This document shows positions 53,432 to 60,908 of a stretch of 64,000 nt of DNA, in pieces. Origin of the DNA: Chryseobacterium sp. LAM-KRS1 (lineage in GTDB: Bacteria > Bacteroidota > Bacteroidia > Flavobacteriales > Weeksellaceae); contig NZ_JAAOIZ010000001.1 in the NCBI RefSeq assembly GCF_013184525.1, positions 496,001 to 560,000 on the forward strand, in the 5' to 3' direction. Every line of letters begins with the position of its first letter. Within the stretch, counting starts at the first letter, position 1. The translations under genes were made by a program, and so were the position numbers. The notes under the pieces were generated by a model that worked only from the letters and a program-made list of their open reading frames with translations, did no database searches and had not been told where the DNA came from.

Positions 53432-53986
53432 ATGAAAGTTTTAGCAATAGCAGGAAGTAATTCCGAAGCATCAATGAATAAGCATTTGGTATCCTACGCA
53501 GCTTCTTTGTTTGCGGGAAAAGCAGAAGTAGAAGTAGTAGACCTTAACCCTTTCGAAATGCCTATTTATAAGCATGAGAGAGAATTGGCAGGAGGAGTAC
53601 CTCAGGAAGCAAAAGATTTTGCAGCAAAAATTGATGGCGCTAATGTACTCTTGGTTTCTTTACCTGAACATAACGGAACATATTCAACAGCTTTTAAAAA
53701 TGTATTTGATTGGGTTTCAAGAATCAAGGACAGAACAGTATGGAATGAAGTACCAATGCTTTTAATGTCTACATCACCGGGAGGGAGAGGTGGAGCCGGG
53801 GTTTTGGAAGCCGCAACAAAACGTTTCCCTTTCCACGGAGGAAATATTGTAGAAACATTCTCTCTTCCTTTCTTCAACGATAATTTTGATAAAACAGCTG
53901 AAAAGATCTCTAATGAAGAAAAAGATAATGAGTTGAGAGAGAAAATTATTAAGATTTCTGCCATTGAAACAATCCTTGAAAAATAG
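53432..53986 (+). CDS. NADPH-dependent FMN reductase
   Basis: A 184-residue flavodoxin-fold reductase. The N-terminal FMN loop is IAGSNSEASMNKHLV, followed by LLVSLPEHNGTYSTAFKNVFDW and STSPGGRGGAGVLEAATKR, the family's substrate and FMN segments. It is 36 bases after pirin and may be co-transcribed. Likely reduces FMN, quinones or chromate-type electrophiles. Confidence 0.9.
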   Translation: MKVLAIAGSNSEASMNKHLVSYAASLFAGKAEVEVVDLNPFEMPIYKHERELAGGVPQEAKDFAAKIDGANVLLVSLPEHNGTYSTAFKNVFDWVSRIKDRTVWNEVPMLLMSTSPGGRGGAGVLEAATKRFPFHGGNIVETFSLPFFNDNFDKTAEKISNEEKDNELREKIIKISAIETILEK

Positions 53987-53988
53987 AA

Positions 53989-54019
53989 TTTGAATTTTAA
54001 TTTAAAATTACTATTTTTG
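53989..54019 (+). promoter_or_regulatory. promoter of a small transcription unit before purM
   Basis: TTTG (53989-53992) and TATTTTTG (54012-54019) are 19 bases apart, an exact TTTG/TAnnTTTG promoter. It starts three bases after the FMN reductase stop and drives a short transcript that ends at a strong terminator. Confidence 0.75.
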
Positions 54020-54034
54020 CAAAAAGAAAAAGAG

Positions 54035-54109
54035 ATGAAAATTCAGTCCACTTTCAAAGAATGTTTTTCCATAAAAGGGAAAACTGTGGGCTCTAAAATT
54101 CTCAGATAA
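54035..54109 (+). CDS. candidate 24-residue small protein or leader peptide
   Basis: An ATG 15 bases after a full Bacteroidota promoter opens a 24-codon frame (starts MKIQSTFKECFS, ends GSKILR) closed by TAA. It is basic, contains one cysteine and no obvious signal. A terminator begins 8 bases after the stop. The tight promoter-frame-terminator order suggests a genuine small transcription unit. It may be a translated small protein, a leader peptide or a non-coding RNA; only comparative or expression data can decide. Confidence 0.45.
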   Translation: MKIQSTFKECFSIKGKTVGSKILR

Positions 54110-54116
54110 AATACTG

Positions 54117-54148
54117 GCCGATAATCTACTAAGATTGTCGGCTTTTTT
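54117..54148 (+). terminator. strong intrinsic terminator of the small unit
   Basis: GCCGATAATCT / AGATTGTCGGC, an 11-bp stem with one G-U pair and an ACTA loop, followed by six T residues; 120 bases before purM. Confidence 0.85.
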
Positions 54149-54184
54149 ATTTTCTAAATTTTAAATAAAATTATAATATAAAAA

Positions 54185-54262
54185 GGTAGGATATACTTCA
54201 GATGTAAGATATTAGATTTTCAATAGTCTGCAATCTGAAATCTGGCATCTAAAATCTAAATA
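54185..54262. repeat. AGAT/ATCT imperfect inverted repeat before purM
   Basis: A left arm of AGAT-containing units (CAGATGTAAGATATTAGATT) opposes a right arm of ATCTGAAATCTGGCATCT-like units. It ends about 6 bases before the purM start and belongs to the same group as the elements at 55262 and 58962. Confidence 0.6.
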
Positions 54263-54267
54263 ATAAC

Positions 54268-55260
54268 ATGAGCAATACTTACAAATCTGCAGGAGTAGAC
54301 AAAGAAGAAGGATACAAAACCGTTGATAAGATCAAAAAAGCGGTTGGTGAGACCCACAATTCCAATGTACTGAACCATTTGGGAAGTTTTGGGGCTTTCT
54401 ATGAAATCGGTGGATATAAAAATCCGGTACTCGTTTCCGGTACGGATGGAGTAGGAACTAAGCTTAAAGTAGCTTTAGATTCTAAAAAATATGATTCTAT
54501 CGGTGTAGATTGCTTCGCAATGTGTGCCAATGATATTTTATGTCACGGTGCCAAGCCATTGTTCTTCCTGGATTATCTGGCTTGTGGAAAATTAGACTCT
54601 GAAATTGCAGCAGAAATTGTTTTAGGAATGGTAGAAGCCTGTAAAGATAACAACTGTGCATTGATAGGCGGTGAGACCGCTGAAATGCCGGGGATGTATC
54701 AGCCTGGGGACTATGATGTTGCAGGATTCTGTGTAGGAATTGTTGAAAAAGATCAGATTATTGATGGCTCTAAAATAAAACCGGGAAATAAGATCATTGC
54801 ATTACCAAGTTCAGGATTCCATTCCAATGGATTTTCACTGGTAAGAAAAGTATTCCCGAATTTTGAAGAAGAATTTGAAGGAAAACCTTTGTATGAAACT
54901 TTATTGGTTCCTACAAGATTGTACTATAAAGATATTCATAAAGTAATCGGAGAAGTAAAAGTTGCAGGAATCGCTCACATCACGGGAGGTGGGTTGTATG
55001 AAAATATCCCAAGAATTATTCCTGAAGGTTTGTGTGCTTCTATCGATGCTTCAAAAATACAGATCCCAAGCATAATGCTTGAACTTGAAAAAAGAGGTGG
55101 AGTAGCGCGCGAAGAAATGTTCGGAACTTTCAATATGGGAGTGGGAATGATCGTTGTTGTAGATGCTGAACATGCCGAGAAAGTTTTACACCTGCTGGAT
55201 GATGCTTACGAAATAGGAGAAATCACGGAAGGAAGTGAGAAAATAAAATTAACATTTTAA
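54268..55260 (+). CDS. purM: phosphoribosylformylglycinamidine cyclo-ligase
   Basis: A 330-residue AIR synthetase, catalysing the fifth step of de novo purine synthesis. It belongs to the PurM/SelD superfamily: GTDGVGTKLKVALD for the Gly-rich metal/ATP loop, the conserved CFAMCANDILCHGAKPLFFLDYLACG, and GGETAEMPGMYQPGDYDVAGF. Length is normal. It starts six bases after an inverted repeat and 120 bases after the small unit's terminator, so another promoter is needed or transcription passes the terminator under some conditions. Confidence 0.97.
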   Translation: MSNTYKSAGVDKEEGYKTVDKIKKAVGETHNSNVLNHLGSFGAFYEIGGYKNPVLVSGTDGVGTKLKVALDSKKYDSIGVDCFAMCANDILCHGAKPLFFLDYLACGKLDSEIAAEIVLGMVEACKDNNCALIGGETAEMPGMYQPGDYDVAGFCVGIVEKDQIIDGSKIKPGNKIIALPSSGFHSNGFSLVRKVFPNFEEEFEGKPLYETLLVPTRLYYKDIHKVIGEVKVAGIAHITGGGLYENIPRIIPEGLCASIDASKIQIPSIMLELEKRGGVAREEMFGTFNMGVGMIVVVDAEHAEKVLHLLDDAYEIGEITEGSEKIKLTF

Positions 55261-55261
55261 A

Positions 55262-55330
55262 AGACTCAAATGTCAGATATCAGATACAAGACGGAATAGT
55301 CTGAAATCTGATATCCGACATCTAGTATCT
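55262..55330. repeat. AGAT/ATCT imperfect inverted repeat before purN
   Basis: ATGTCAGATATCAGATAC (left, from 55270) and ATCTGATATCCGACAT (right, to 55321) form an approximately 23-bp near-perfect hairpin with about four mismatches. It fills most of the 76-base gap between purM and purN. Confidence 0.7.
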
Positions 55331-55336
55331 AAATTA

Positions 55337-55900
55337 ATGAAAAACATCGTTGTACTCGTTTCTGGTTCCGGGACCAATCTTCAGAGAATCTTAGATACCA
55401 TTGAAAGTGGAGAAATCCAAAATGCAAGAGTGTCCTTGGTTGTTGCAGACAGAGAATGCTACGGGCTGGAAAGAGCAAAAAATCATCATATAGAAAATAT
55501 ACTCATTCCAAGAGGGAAAAATTTCAGCAGTGAATTGAGCAAAGTAATTCCTGAAAATACTGATTTAATTGTATTGGCAGGGTTCTTATCTATTCTGAAA
55601 CCTGAATTCTGCGAAAACTGGAATGGTAAAATAATTAATATTCATCCTGCTTTGCTCCCCAAATTTGGTGGAAAAGGAATGTGGGGAATGAATGTTCATA
55701 ATGCCGTTATTGAAGCTAAAGAAAAAGAAAGCGGGGCAACAGTTCATTTTGTAACTCCGGGAATTGACGAAGGCCAGGCTATCCTTCAGAAAGCATTTGA
55801 CGTTACAGAAAATGATACTCCGGAAACATTGGCTGAAAAAGTACACAAGATTGAGTACGAAATTTTTCCGATAGCGATCAATAAAGTATTAGGGAATTAA
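55337..55900 (+). CDS. purN: phosphoribosylglycinamide formyltransferase
   Basis: A 187-residue GAR transformylase using N10-formyl-THF in the third purine step. Substrate loop VSGSGTNLQRILD (8-20), the catalytic Asn and His in IINIHPALLPKF, and the Asp in PGIDEGQAILQ are present. Length matches the E. coli enzyme roughly. It is in line with purM and followed by a 149-base leader of purH. Confidence 0.96.
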   Translation: MKNIVVLVSGSGTNLQRILDTIESGEIQNARVSLVVADRECYGLERAKNHHIENILIPRGKNFSSELSKVIPENTDLIVLAGFLSILKPEFCENWNGKIINIHPALLPKFGGKGMWGMNVHNAVIEAKEKESGATVHFVTPGIDEGQAILQKAFDVTENDTPETLAEKVHKIEYEIFPIAINKVLGN

Positions 55901-55985
55901 TACAATATACCTGTTTGATAAGATTACATTGCTGGAAAGGGACATTGTTACAATTAAAAAAAATCTAAGTAAAATAAAAGTAAAT

Positions 55986-56025
55986 CCGGGGGTGAAAGAC
56001 CGGGAATACAGTTTGAGATAGCTGT
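55986..56025 (+). ncRNA. candidate structured leader of purH
   Basis: Two adjacent hairpins, CCGG...CCGG (55986-56003, loop GGGTGAAAGA) and ACAG...CTGT (56008-56025), lie 24 bases before the purH start in a gap otherwise free of G/C clusters. They do not fit the ZTP (pfl), purine, PRPP or THF riboswitch consensus I know. A regulatory role is a guess. Confidence 0.35.
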
Positions 56026-56049
56026 GAAAAGTAAAAAATTGAAAGTAAG

Positions 56050-57567
56050 ATGAGTAAAAAGAGAGTTTTAATCAGTGTTTCTGACAAAAGTGGATTAATA
56101 GAATTCGCTCAGTTTTTGGAAGCTCAAAACTACGAATTGATTTCTACCGGAGGTACCTTCAAACATTTGAAGGAAGCCGGTCTGAATCCGATTCAGATTG
56201 ATGAGGTGACCAATTTCCCTGAGATGCTGGATGGCAGAGTAAAAACCCTGCATCCAAAAGTTCATGGCGGGCTCCTTGCTGTCCGTTCCAATGAAGAACA
56301 CATGAAGACGGTTCAGGAACACGGAATTGGTTTGATCGATATGGTTATTGTAAACCTTTATCCTTTCTTTGAAAACGTAAACAAAGATATTTCTCTACAT
56401 GAAAAGGTAGAATTTATCGATATCGGTGGTCCTTCAATGCTTCGTTCAGCAGCCAAAAATTTTGACTCTGTTACTGTAATTACTGATGTTGAAGATTATA
56501 CAACCGTAAAAATTGAAATGGAACAGAATGGAGACACGTATATCGAAACCCGTAAAAAGTTGGCCGGTAAAGTGTTCAATCTTACTTCTGCTTACGATGC
56601 TGCTATTTCAAGAATGCTTTTAGAAGAGGAATATCCTACTTATTTAAGTGCATCTTATAAAAAATCTGCTGATCTGAGATACGGTGAAAACCCTCATCAG
56701 ACTGCTGCTTACTATGTTTCCACTTTCGAAAACGGAGCGATGAAAGATTTCGAACAACTTGGAGGAAAAGAACTTTCCTTCAACAATCTTCGTGATATGG
56801 ATCTTTGCTGGAAAGTGGTTACTGAATTTAAAGAAGAGATGGCTTGTTGTGCAGTGAAACACTCTACACCTTGTGGCGTGGCGATCGGGACTTCAGCATT
56901 GGAAACGTATCAAAAAACTTTTGAATGTGATCCTATTTCAATTTTTGGCGGAATTGTTGCAATGAACTATAAGATCGATGCGGCTACTGCTGAAGAATTA
57001 AACAAAACTTTCCTTGAAATTGTTATGGCTCCTGATTTTGATGAGGAGGCTCTTGAAATTTTAAGAAAAAAGAAAAACCTAAGAATTATAAAGATCGTAA
57101 ATCCGGTTTCCGATAAGCAGACATGGGTGAAAATTGATGGAGGAATGCTGGTTCAGGATAACGATACTTATTTCTCTGAAGATATTAAAGTAGTTACCGA
57201 TGTACAGCCTACTGAAGAGCAGAAAAAAGCATTGCTTTTCTCTCAAAGGGTTGTAAAATATGTAAAATCTAATGCGATAGTAGTTTCTAACGGTATTCAG
57301 GCTTTTGGAATCGGAGGAGGCCAGGTTAACAGAATCTGGGCAACTCAGCAGGCAATCGAAAGAGCTAAAGAGAAATTCTCCGGAAATCTTGTATTAGCTT
57401 CAGACGCTTTTTTCCCTTTCCGTGATGTTGTAGATTTCTGCGCTAAGGAAGGTATCAAAGCGATCATCCAACCGGGAGGAAGTGTAAAAGATCAGGAAAG
57501 CATCGAAGCTGCAAATGAGCACGGAATTCCGATGATGTTTACAGGAGTTAGACATTTTTTACATTAA
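56050..57567 (+). CDS. purH: bifunctional AICAR transformylase / IMP cyclohydrolase
   Basis: A 505-residue PurH that catalyses the last two steps to IMP. The N-terminal MGS-like domain is the IMP cyclohydrolase ([21 protein letters not shown], then [12 protein letters not shown] and DLIVNLYPF-like [13 protein letters not shown]). The transformylase domain holds [15 protein letters not shown] with the catalytic Lys-His pair and the C-terminal [19 protein letters not shown]. Standalone transcription or leader control is suggested by the 149-base upstream gap. Confidence 0.97.
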   Translation: MSKKRVLISVSDKSGLIEFAQFLEAQNYELISTGGTFKHLKEAGLNPIQIDEVTNFPEMLDGRVKTLHPKVHGGLLAVRSNEEHMKTVQEHGIGLIDMVIVNLYPFFENVNKDISLHEKVEFIDIGGPSMLRSAAKNFDSVTVITDVEDYTTVKIEMEQNGDTYIETRKKLAGKVFNLTSAYDAAISRMLLEEEYPTYLSASYKKSADLRYGENPHQTAAYYVSTFENGAMKDFEQLGGKELSFNNLRDMDLCWKVVTEFKEEMACCAVKHSTPCGVAIGTSALETYQKTFECDPISIFGGIVAMNYKIDAATAEELNKTFLEIVMAPDFDEEALEILRKKKNLRIIKIVNPVSDKQTWVKIDGGMLVQDNDTYFSEDIKVVTDVQPTEEQKKALLFSQRVVKYVKSNAIVVSNGIQAFGIGGGQVNRIWATQQAIERAKEKFSGNLVLASDAFFPFRDVVDFCAKEGIKAIIQPGGSVKDQESIEAANEHGIPMMFTGVRHFLH

Positions 57568-57621
57568 TTAAATTAGAATTAAAAAGTAGTTTTGAGGTGG
57601 CATTTATCGCTTTCAAAATTA

Positions 57622-57629
57622 TATATTTG
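57622..57629 (+). promoter_or_regulatory. -7 box upstream of purD
   Basis: TATATTTG at 57622-57629, 31 bases before the purD start. TTTG at 57591-57594 is 27 bases upstream, slightly longer than the usual spacing, so the assignment is tentative. Confidence 0.45.
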
Positions 57630-57659
57630 TATAATATAGACTAGATAATTAAATAAAGT

Positions 57660-58898
57660 ATGAGAATCTTAATCATAGGTGAAGGTGGAAGAGAGTCTGC
57701 ATTGGCAGCGAAACTTCATGAAGACTCCAGAGTTACTAAAATGTTTTTTGCTAATGGAAATGCAAGTACGGATGTAATAGGGAAAAATGTTCATTTATCA
57801 GAAATTAAAGAACTTAGAGACTTTGCTATCAAGGAAAAGGTGGATCTAACGATTGTAGGTCCTGAAGCTCCACTTGTAGCTGGTTTGAAAGATGAGTTTA
57901 AGAAACATGATCTTAAAGTTTTTGGTCCGAACCAGAAAGTGGCAAGTCTTGAAGGAAGCAAGGCTTTCTCTAAGAAATTTATGCAGACCTATGATATTAA
58001 AACAGCAAAAGCTGTAGTATTTGATTCATATAACGAAGCTAAAGAATACGTTCAGACTCAGGAATACCCTTTAGTGATCAAAGCAAGTGGTTTAGCAGGC
58101 GGAAAAGGGGTTGTAATTTGTGATACTCTGGAAGAAGCTGAAGCTACAATCCACGATTTCATGATTCGCAGAATTTATGGAGATGCAGGTATCCGTTTGG
58201 TTATCGAAGAATTCTTACAAGGTTTTGAAGCTTCAATCATTGCTTTCTCAAACGGAGAAAAACTATTCCCTTGTATTGCTGCTAAAGATTATAAAAAAGC
58301 CGGAAACGGAGATACAGGGCCTAATACAGGTGGTATGGGATCTGTGGCACCAAGCCCGGAATTTACTGCTGAACATCAGGCTGATTTTGAAAAAAATATT
58401 TTGGAGCCTACTGTTCGCGGTCTTAAAGAAGAAGGATTCAGCTTTAAAGGGATTATCTTCTTCGGATTAATGGTTACTAAAAACGGGACTTACCTGCTTG
58501 AATACAACATGAGATTCGGAGATCCTGAAACTCAGGTATTGATGGCTCTTATGGAAAACAATCTTTTGGATGTAATCAATGACTGTATGAGCGGAAAAGA
58601 CATCGAGCTTAAGTTTAAAGACGAAAAAGCCGTATGTCTGGTAATGTGTTCAGGAGGTTACCCGAGAAATATAGAAATAGGCTTCGAGATCAAAGGAGAA
58701 GATAAAGTAAAACACAGTCAGTTGCTACACGCCGGAGCGATCCGAAAAGGAGACAAAGTGGTTTCCAACGGGGGTAGAGTTCTTAACCTGGTTGCAACGG
58801 GTGCTACTTATGAAGAAGCTCGCAAGAAAGTATACGAAGATGCACTTCCGGTTCACTTTGATTACAGTTTCTACAGAGAAGACATCGGAAAGTTTTAA
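57660..58898 (+). CDS. purD: phosphoribosylamine-glycine ligase
   Basis: A 412-residue ATP-grasp enzyme, joining phosphoribosylamine and glycine in the second purine step. N-terminal ILIIGEGGRESALAAKL, ATP-grasp loops (LVIKASGLAGGKGVVICD), and the metal site YNMRFGDPETQVLMALM are all typical. It has its own -7 box 31 bases upstream and a terminator after, so it may be an independent transcript within the purine cluster. Confidence 0.97.
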   Translation: MRILIIGEGGRESALAAKLHEDSRVTKMFFANGNASTDVIGKNVHLSEIKELRDFAIKEKVDLTIVGPEAPLVAGLKDEFKKHDLKVFGPNQKVASLEGSKAFSKKFMQTYDIKTAKAVVFDSYNEAKEYVQTQEYPLVIKASGLAGGKGVVICDTLEEAEATIHDFMIRRIYGDAGIRLVIEEFLQGFEASIIAFSNGEKLFPCIAAKDYKKAGNGDTGPNTGGMGSVAPSPEFTAEHQADFEKNILEPTVRGLKEEGFSFKGIIFFGLMVTKNGTYLLEYNMRFGDPETQVLMALMENNLLDVINDCMSGKDIELKFKDEKAVCLVMCSGGYPRNIEIGFEIKGEDKVKHSQLLHAGAIRKGDKVVSNGGRVLNLVATGATYEEARKKVYEDALPVHFDYSFYREDIGKF

Positions 58899-58910
58899 TA
58901 AAAATCATAA

Positions 58911-58943
58911 AAAAAGATTTGGAACGTTTCCAAGTCTTTTTTT
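58911..58943 (+). terminator. intrinsic terminator of purD
   Basis: AAGATTTGGAA / TTCCAAGTCTT stem with a T-run, 12 bases after the purD stop. Confidence 0.85.
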
Positions 58944-58961
58944 GTAAAACAGTTAATATTA

Positions 58962-59037
58962 GAAATAAGAAGTCAGATGCTAGATTCAAGACTTCAGACT
59001 AAAATCTGAAATCTGATGTCTGAAATCTGATATCTTT
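58962..59037. repeat. AGAT/ATCT imperfect inverted repeat before guaA
   Basis: Left arm AGTCAGATGCTAGATTCAAGA and right arm ATCTGAAATCTGATGTCTG, with units resembling those before purM and purN. Ends about 20 bases before the guaA start. Confidence 0.6.
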
Positions 59038-59056
59038 CAAACAAATCAATTATAAA

Positions 59057-60586
59057 ATGAACAACGGTATTATCATATTAGATTTCGGATCTCAGTACAA
59101 CCAGCTTATCGGAAGAAGAATCCGTGAAATGGGAGTATATTCGGAAATCTTACCTTACAATACACCATTACAAGAAATTCTTGAACGCCAGCCTAAAGGA
59201 ATTATCCTTTCTGGAGGGCCAAGTTCTGTAAATGCAGAAAATGCTCACCTGGTTGAGAAAGCATTATACGAACAGGGAATTCCTGTACTGGGTATTTGCT
59301 ACGGAATGCAGCTTACGGCACATGTTTTAGGAGGAAAAGTAAATAAAGGAGAAAAAGGGGAGTACGGAAAGGCTCACCTTGATATTATTAAAGAAAATGC
59401 TCTATTAGAAGGGGTAAGTCAGAATTCTGTGGTTTGGATGAGCCACTTTGATGAAGTAGGTGATCTGCCGGCAGGTTTTGAATTAAATGCAAAATCGGGA
59501 GTTATCGCTGCTATTTCAAATTCTGAAAGAAAAATCTATTGCGTTCAGTTCCATCCAGAGGTTTCCCATACAGAAGAAGGTGGTAAAATGCTTGAAAACT
59601 TTGTTTTCTCGATCTGTAATGCTGAGAAAAATTGGAAGCTTACCAATTATATTGAAAGAACAGTTGCTGATATCAAAGAAAAAGTAGGAGATAATAAAGT
59701 AATCCTTGGGCTTTCAGGAGGTGTTGACTCTTCTGTTGCTGCAGTTTTGATTCATAAGGCAATTGGCGATCAGCTGACTTGTATCTTTGTGGATACTGGT
59801 CTTTTGAGAAAAAATGAAGATGTAAAAGTAATGGAGAATTATGGAGAGCACTTCCATATGAACATTAAATTGGTTGATGCTTCAGAAAGATTTTTATCAA
59901 AATTGGCTGGAGTAGATGATCCTGAACAAAAAAGAAAGATCATCGGAAACGAATTTATCCATGTTTTTGATGAAGAATCTCATAAAATTGAAGGAGCTAA
60001 GTTTTTAGCACAAGGAACAATTTATCCTGATGTAATCGAAAGTCAGTCTGTAAACGGACCATCAGCAGTGATCAAATCTCACCACAATGTAGGAGGGCTT
60101 CCTGAGGAAATGGAATTTGAGCTTTTAGAGCCTCTTAGAGAGCTTTTCAAAGACGAAGTAAGGAAAGTAGGGGAAGAGTTGGGGATTCCTCATCATTTGG
60201 TATACAGACACCCTTTCCCGGGTCCTGGTTTAGGGATCAGAATTTTAGGAGCTGTAGATGCAGAAAAAGTAAGAATTCTTCAGGAAGCTGATGATATCTT
60301 TATTGAAGAATTATACAAAAATGATCTTTACGAAAAAGTTTCTCAGGCTTTTGTAGTATTGCTTCCGGTTAAGTCTGTTGGAGTAATGGGAGACGAAAGA
60401 ACCTATGAATACACTGCGGTAGTTCGCTCTGCCAATACAATCGACTTTATGACGGCAACCTGGAGCAGACTTCCTTATGAATTTTTAGATACTGTTTCCA
60501 GCAGGATCATTAATGAAGTAAGAGGAATTAACAGGGTAGCTTATGATATTTCAAGCAAACCACCTGCAACTATTGAGTGGGAATAA
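59057..60586 (+). CDS. guaA: GMP synthase (glutamine-hydrolysing)
   Basis: A 509-residue GMP synthetase converting XMP to GMP. The glutaminase domain has the nucleophile Cys81 in GICYGMQL and the His-Glu of FHPEVSHTEEG. The PP-loop synthetase domain starts with LGLSGGVDSSVAAVLI, and the dimerisation domain ends with KPPATIEWE. Length is typical. It completes the purine gene row, but purD's terminator and an inverted repeat separate them. Confidence 0.98.
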   Translation: MNNGIIILDFGSQYNQLIGRRIREMGVYSEILPYNTPLQEILERQPKGIILSGGPSSVNAENAHLVEKALYEQGIPVLGICYGMQLTAHVLGGKVNKGEKGEYGKAHLDIIKENALLEGVSQNSVVWMSHFDEVGDLPAGFELNAKSGVIAAISNSERKIYCVQFHPEVSHTEEGGKMLENFVFSICNAEKNWKLTNYIERTVADIKEKVGDNKVILGLSGGVDSSVAAVLIHKAIGDQLTCIFVDTGLLRKNEDVKVMENYGEHFHMNIKLVDASERFLSKLAGVDDPEQKRKIIGNEFIHVFDEESHKIEGAKFLAQGTIYPDVIESQSVNGPSAVIKSHHNVGGLPEEMEFELLEPLRELFKDEVRKVGEELGIPHHLVYRHPFPGPGLGIRILGAVDAEKVRILQEADDIFIEELYKNDLYEKVSQAFVVLLPVKSVGVMGDERTYEYTAVVRSANTIDFMTATWSRLPYEFLDTVSSRIINEVRGINRVAYDISSKPPATIEWE

Positions 60587-60612
60587 TCTTACTTATAAAC
60601 ATAAAAATGCAG

Positions 60613-60642
60613 AATCCTACTTTTTTAGTAGGATTTTGTATT
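60613..60642 (+). terminator. intrinsic terminator of guaA
   Basis: AATCCTAC / GTAGGATT with a 7-base loop and a T-rich tail, about 26 bases after the guaA stop. Confidence 0.85.
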
Positions 60643-60680
60643 TTATGATTAAGCTCATGATTTATTTTATTTTTAGGCCG

Positions 60681-60780
60681 TACATTTGTATAAGAATTAC
60701 ATGATTTATATTCTAATAGATATAATAATTTTTTTTTCATCATTTGTGTTTTTGAACCTCCCTTATGGGAGGTTTTTTTT
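60681..60780 (+). other. candidate small RNA unit in the guaA downstream gap
   Basis: TACATTTG (60681-60688) resembles a -7 box, and a strong hairpin AACCTCCC / GGGAGGTT with eight T residues (60755-60780) follows. The implied transcript is about 85-90 bases. The -33 box is weak (TTTA). A 38-codon frame starting at 60700 crosses the terminator and is not credible as protein. The rest of the 322-base gap to the next gene is A/T-rich with no other feature seen. Confidence 0.35.
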
Positions 60781-60908
60781 ATTTCTGAGGAGATATTCTT
60801 TCTTTATTTACCTGTAATGTGTTAAGAGTTGTTTAATATTTTCTATGTATTGTGATTTATCTTAAATTTGAAAAATAGTAAATCATTGACCACTTTATCT
60901 CATTTAAT

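Noticed and set aside
55901-56049. ZTP (pfl) or purine riboswitch before purH
   Set aside because: The diagnostic conserved pieces of the ZTP and purine classes are absent; only two simple hairpins are visible.
54268-60586. A single purine operon from purM to guaA
   Set aside because: purD ends with a strong terminator, purD has its own -7 box, and purH has a 149-base leader, so at least two or three transcripts are more likely.
60700-60816. 38-codon frame after guaA
   Set aside because: It reads through a strong terminator hairpin and T-run and is Phe/Ile-rich by composition alone.
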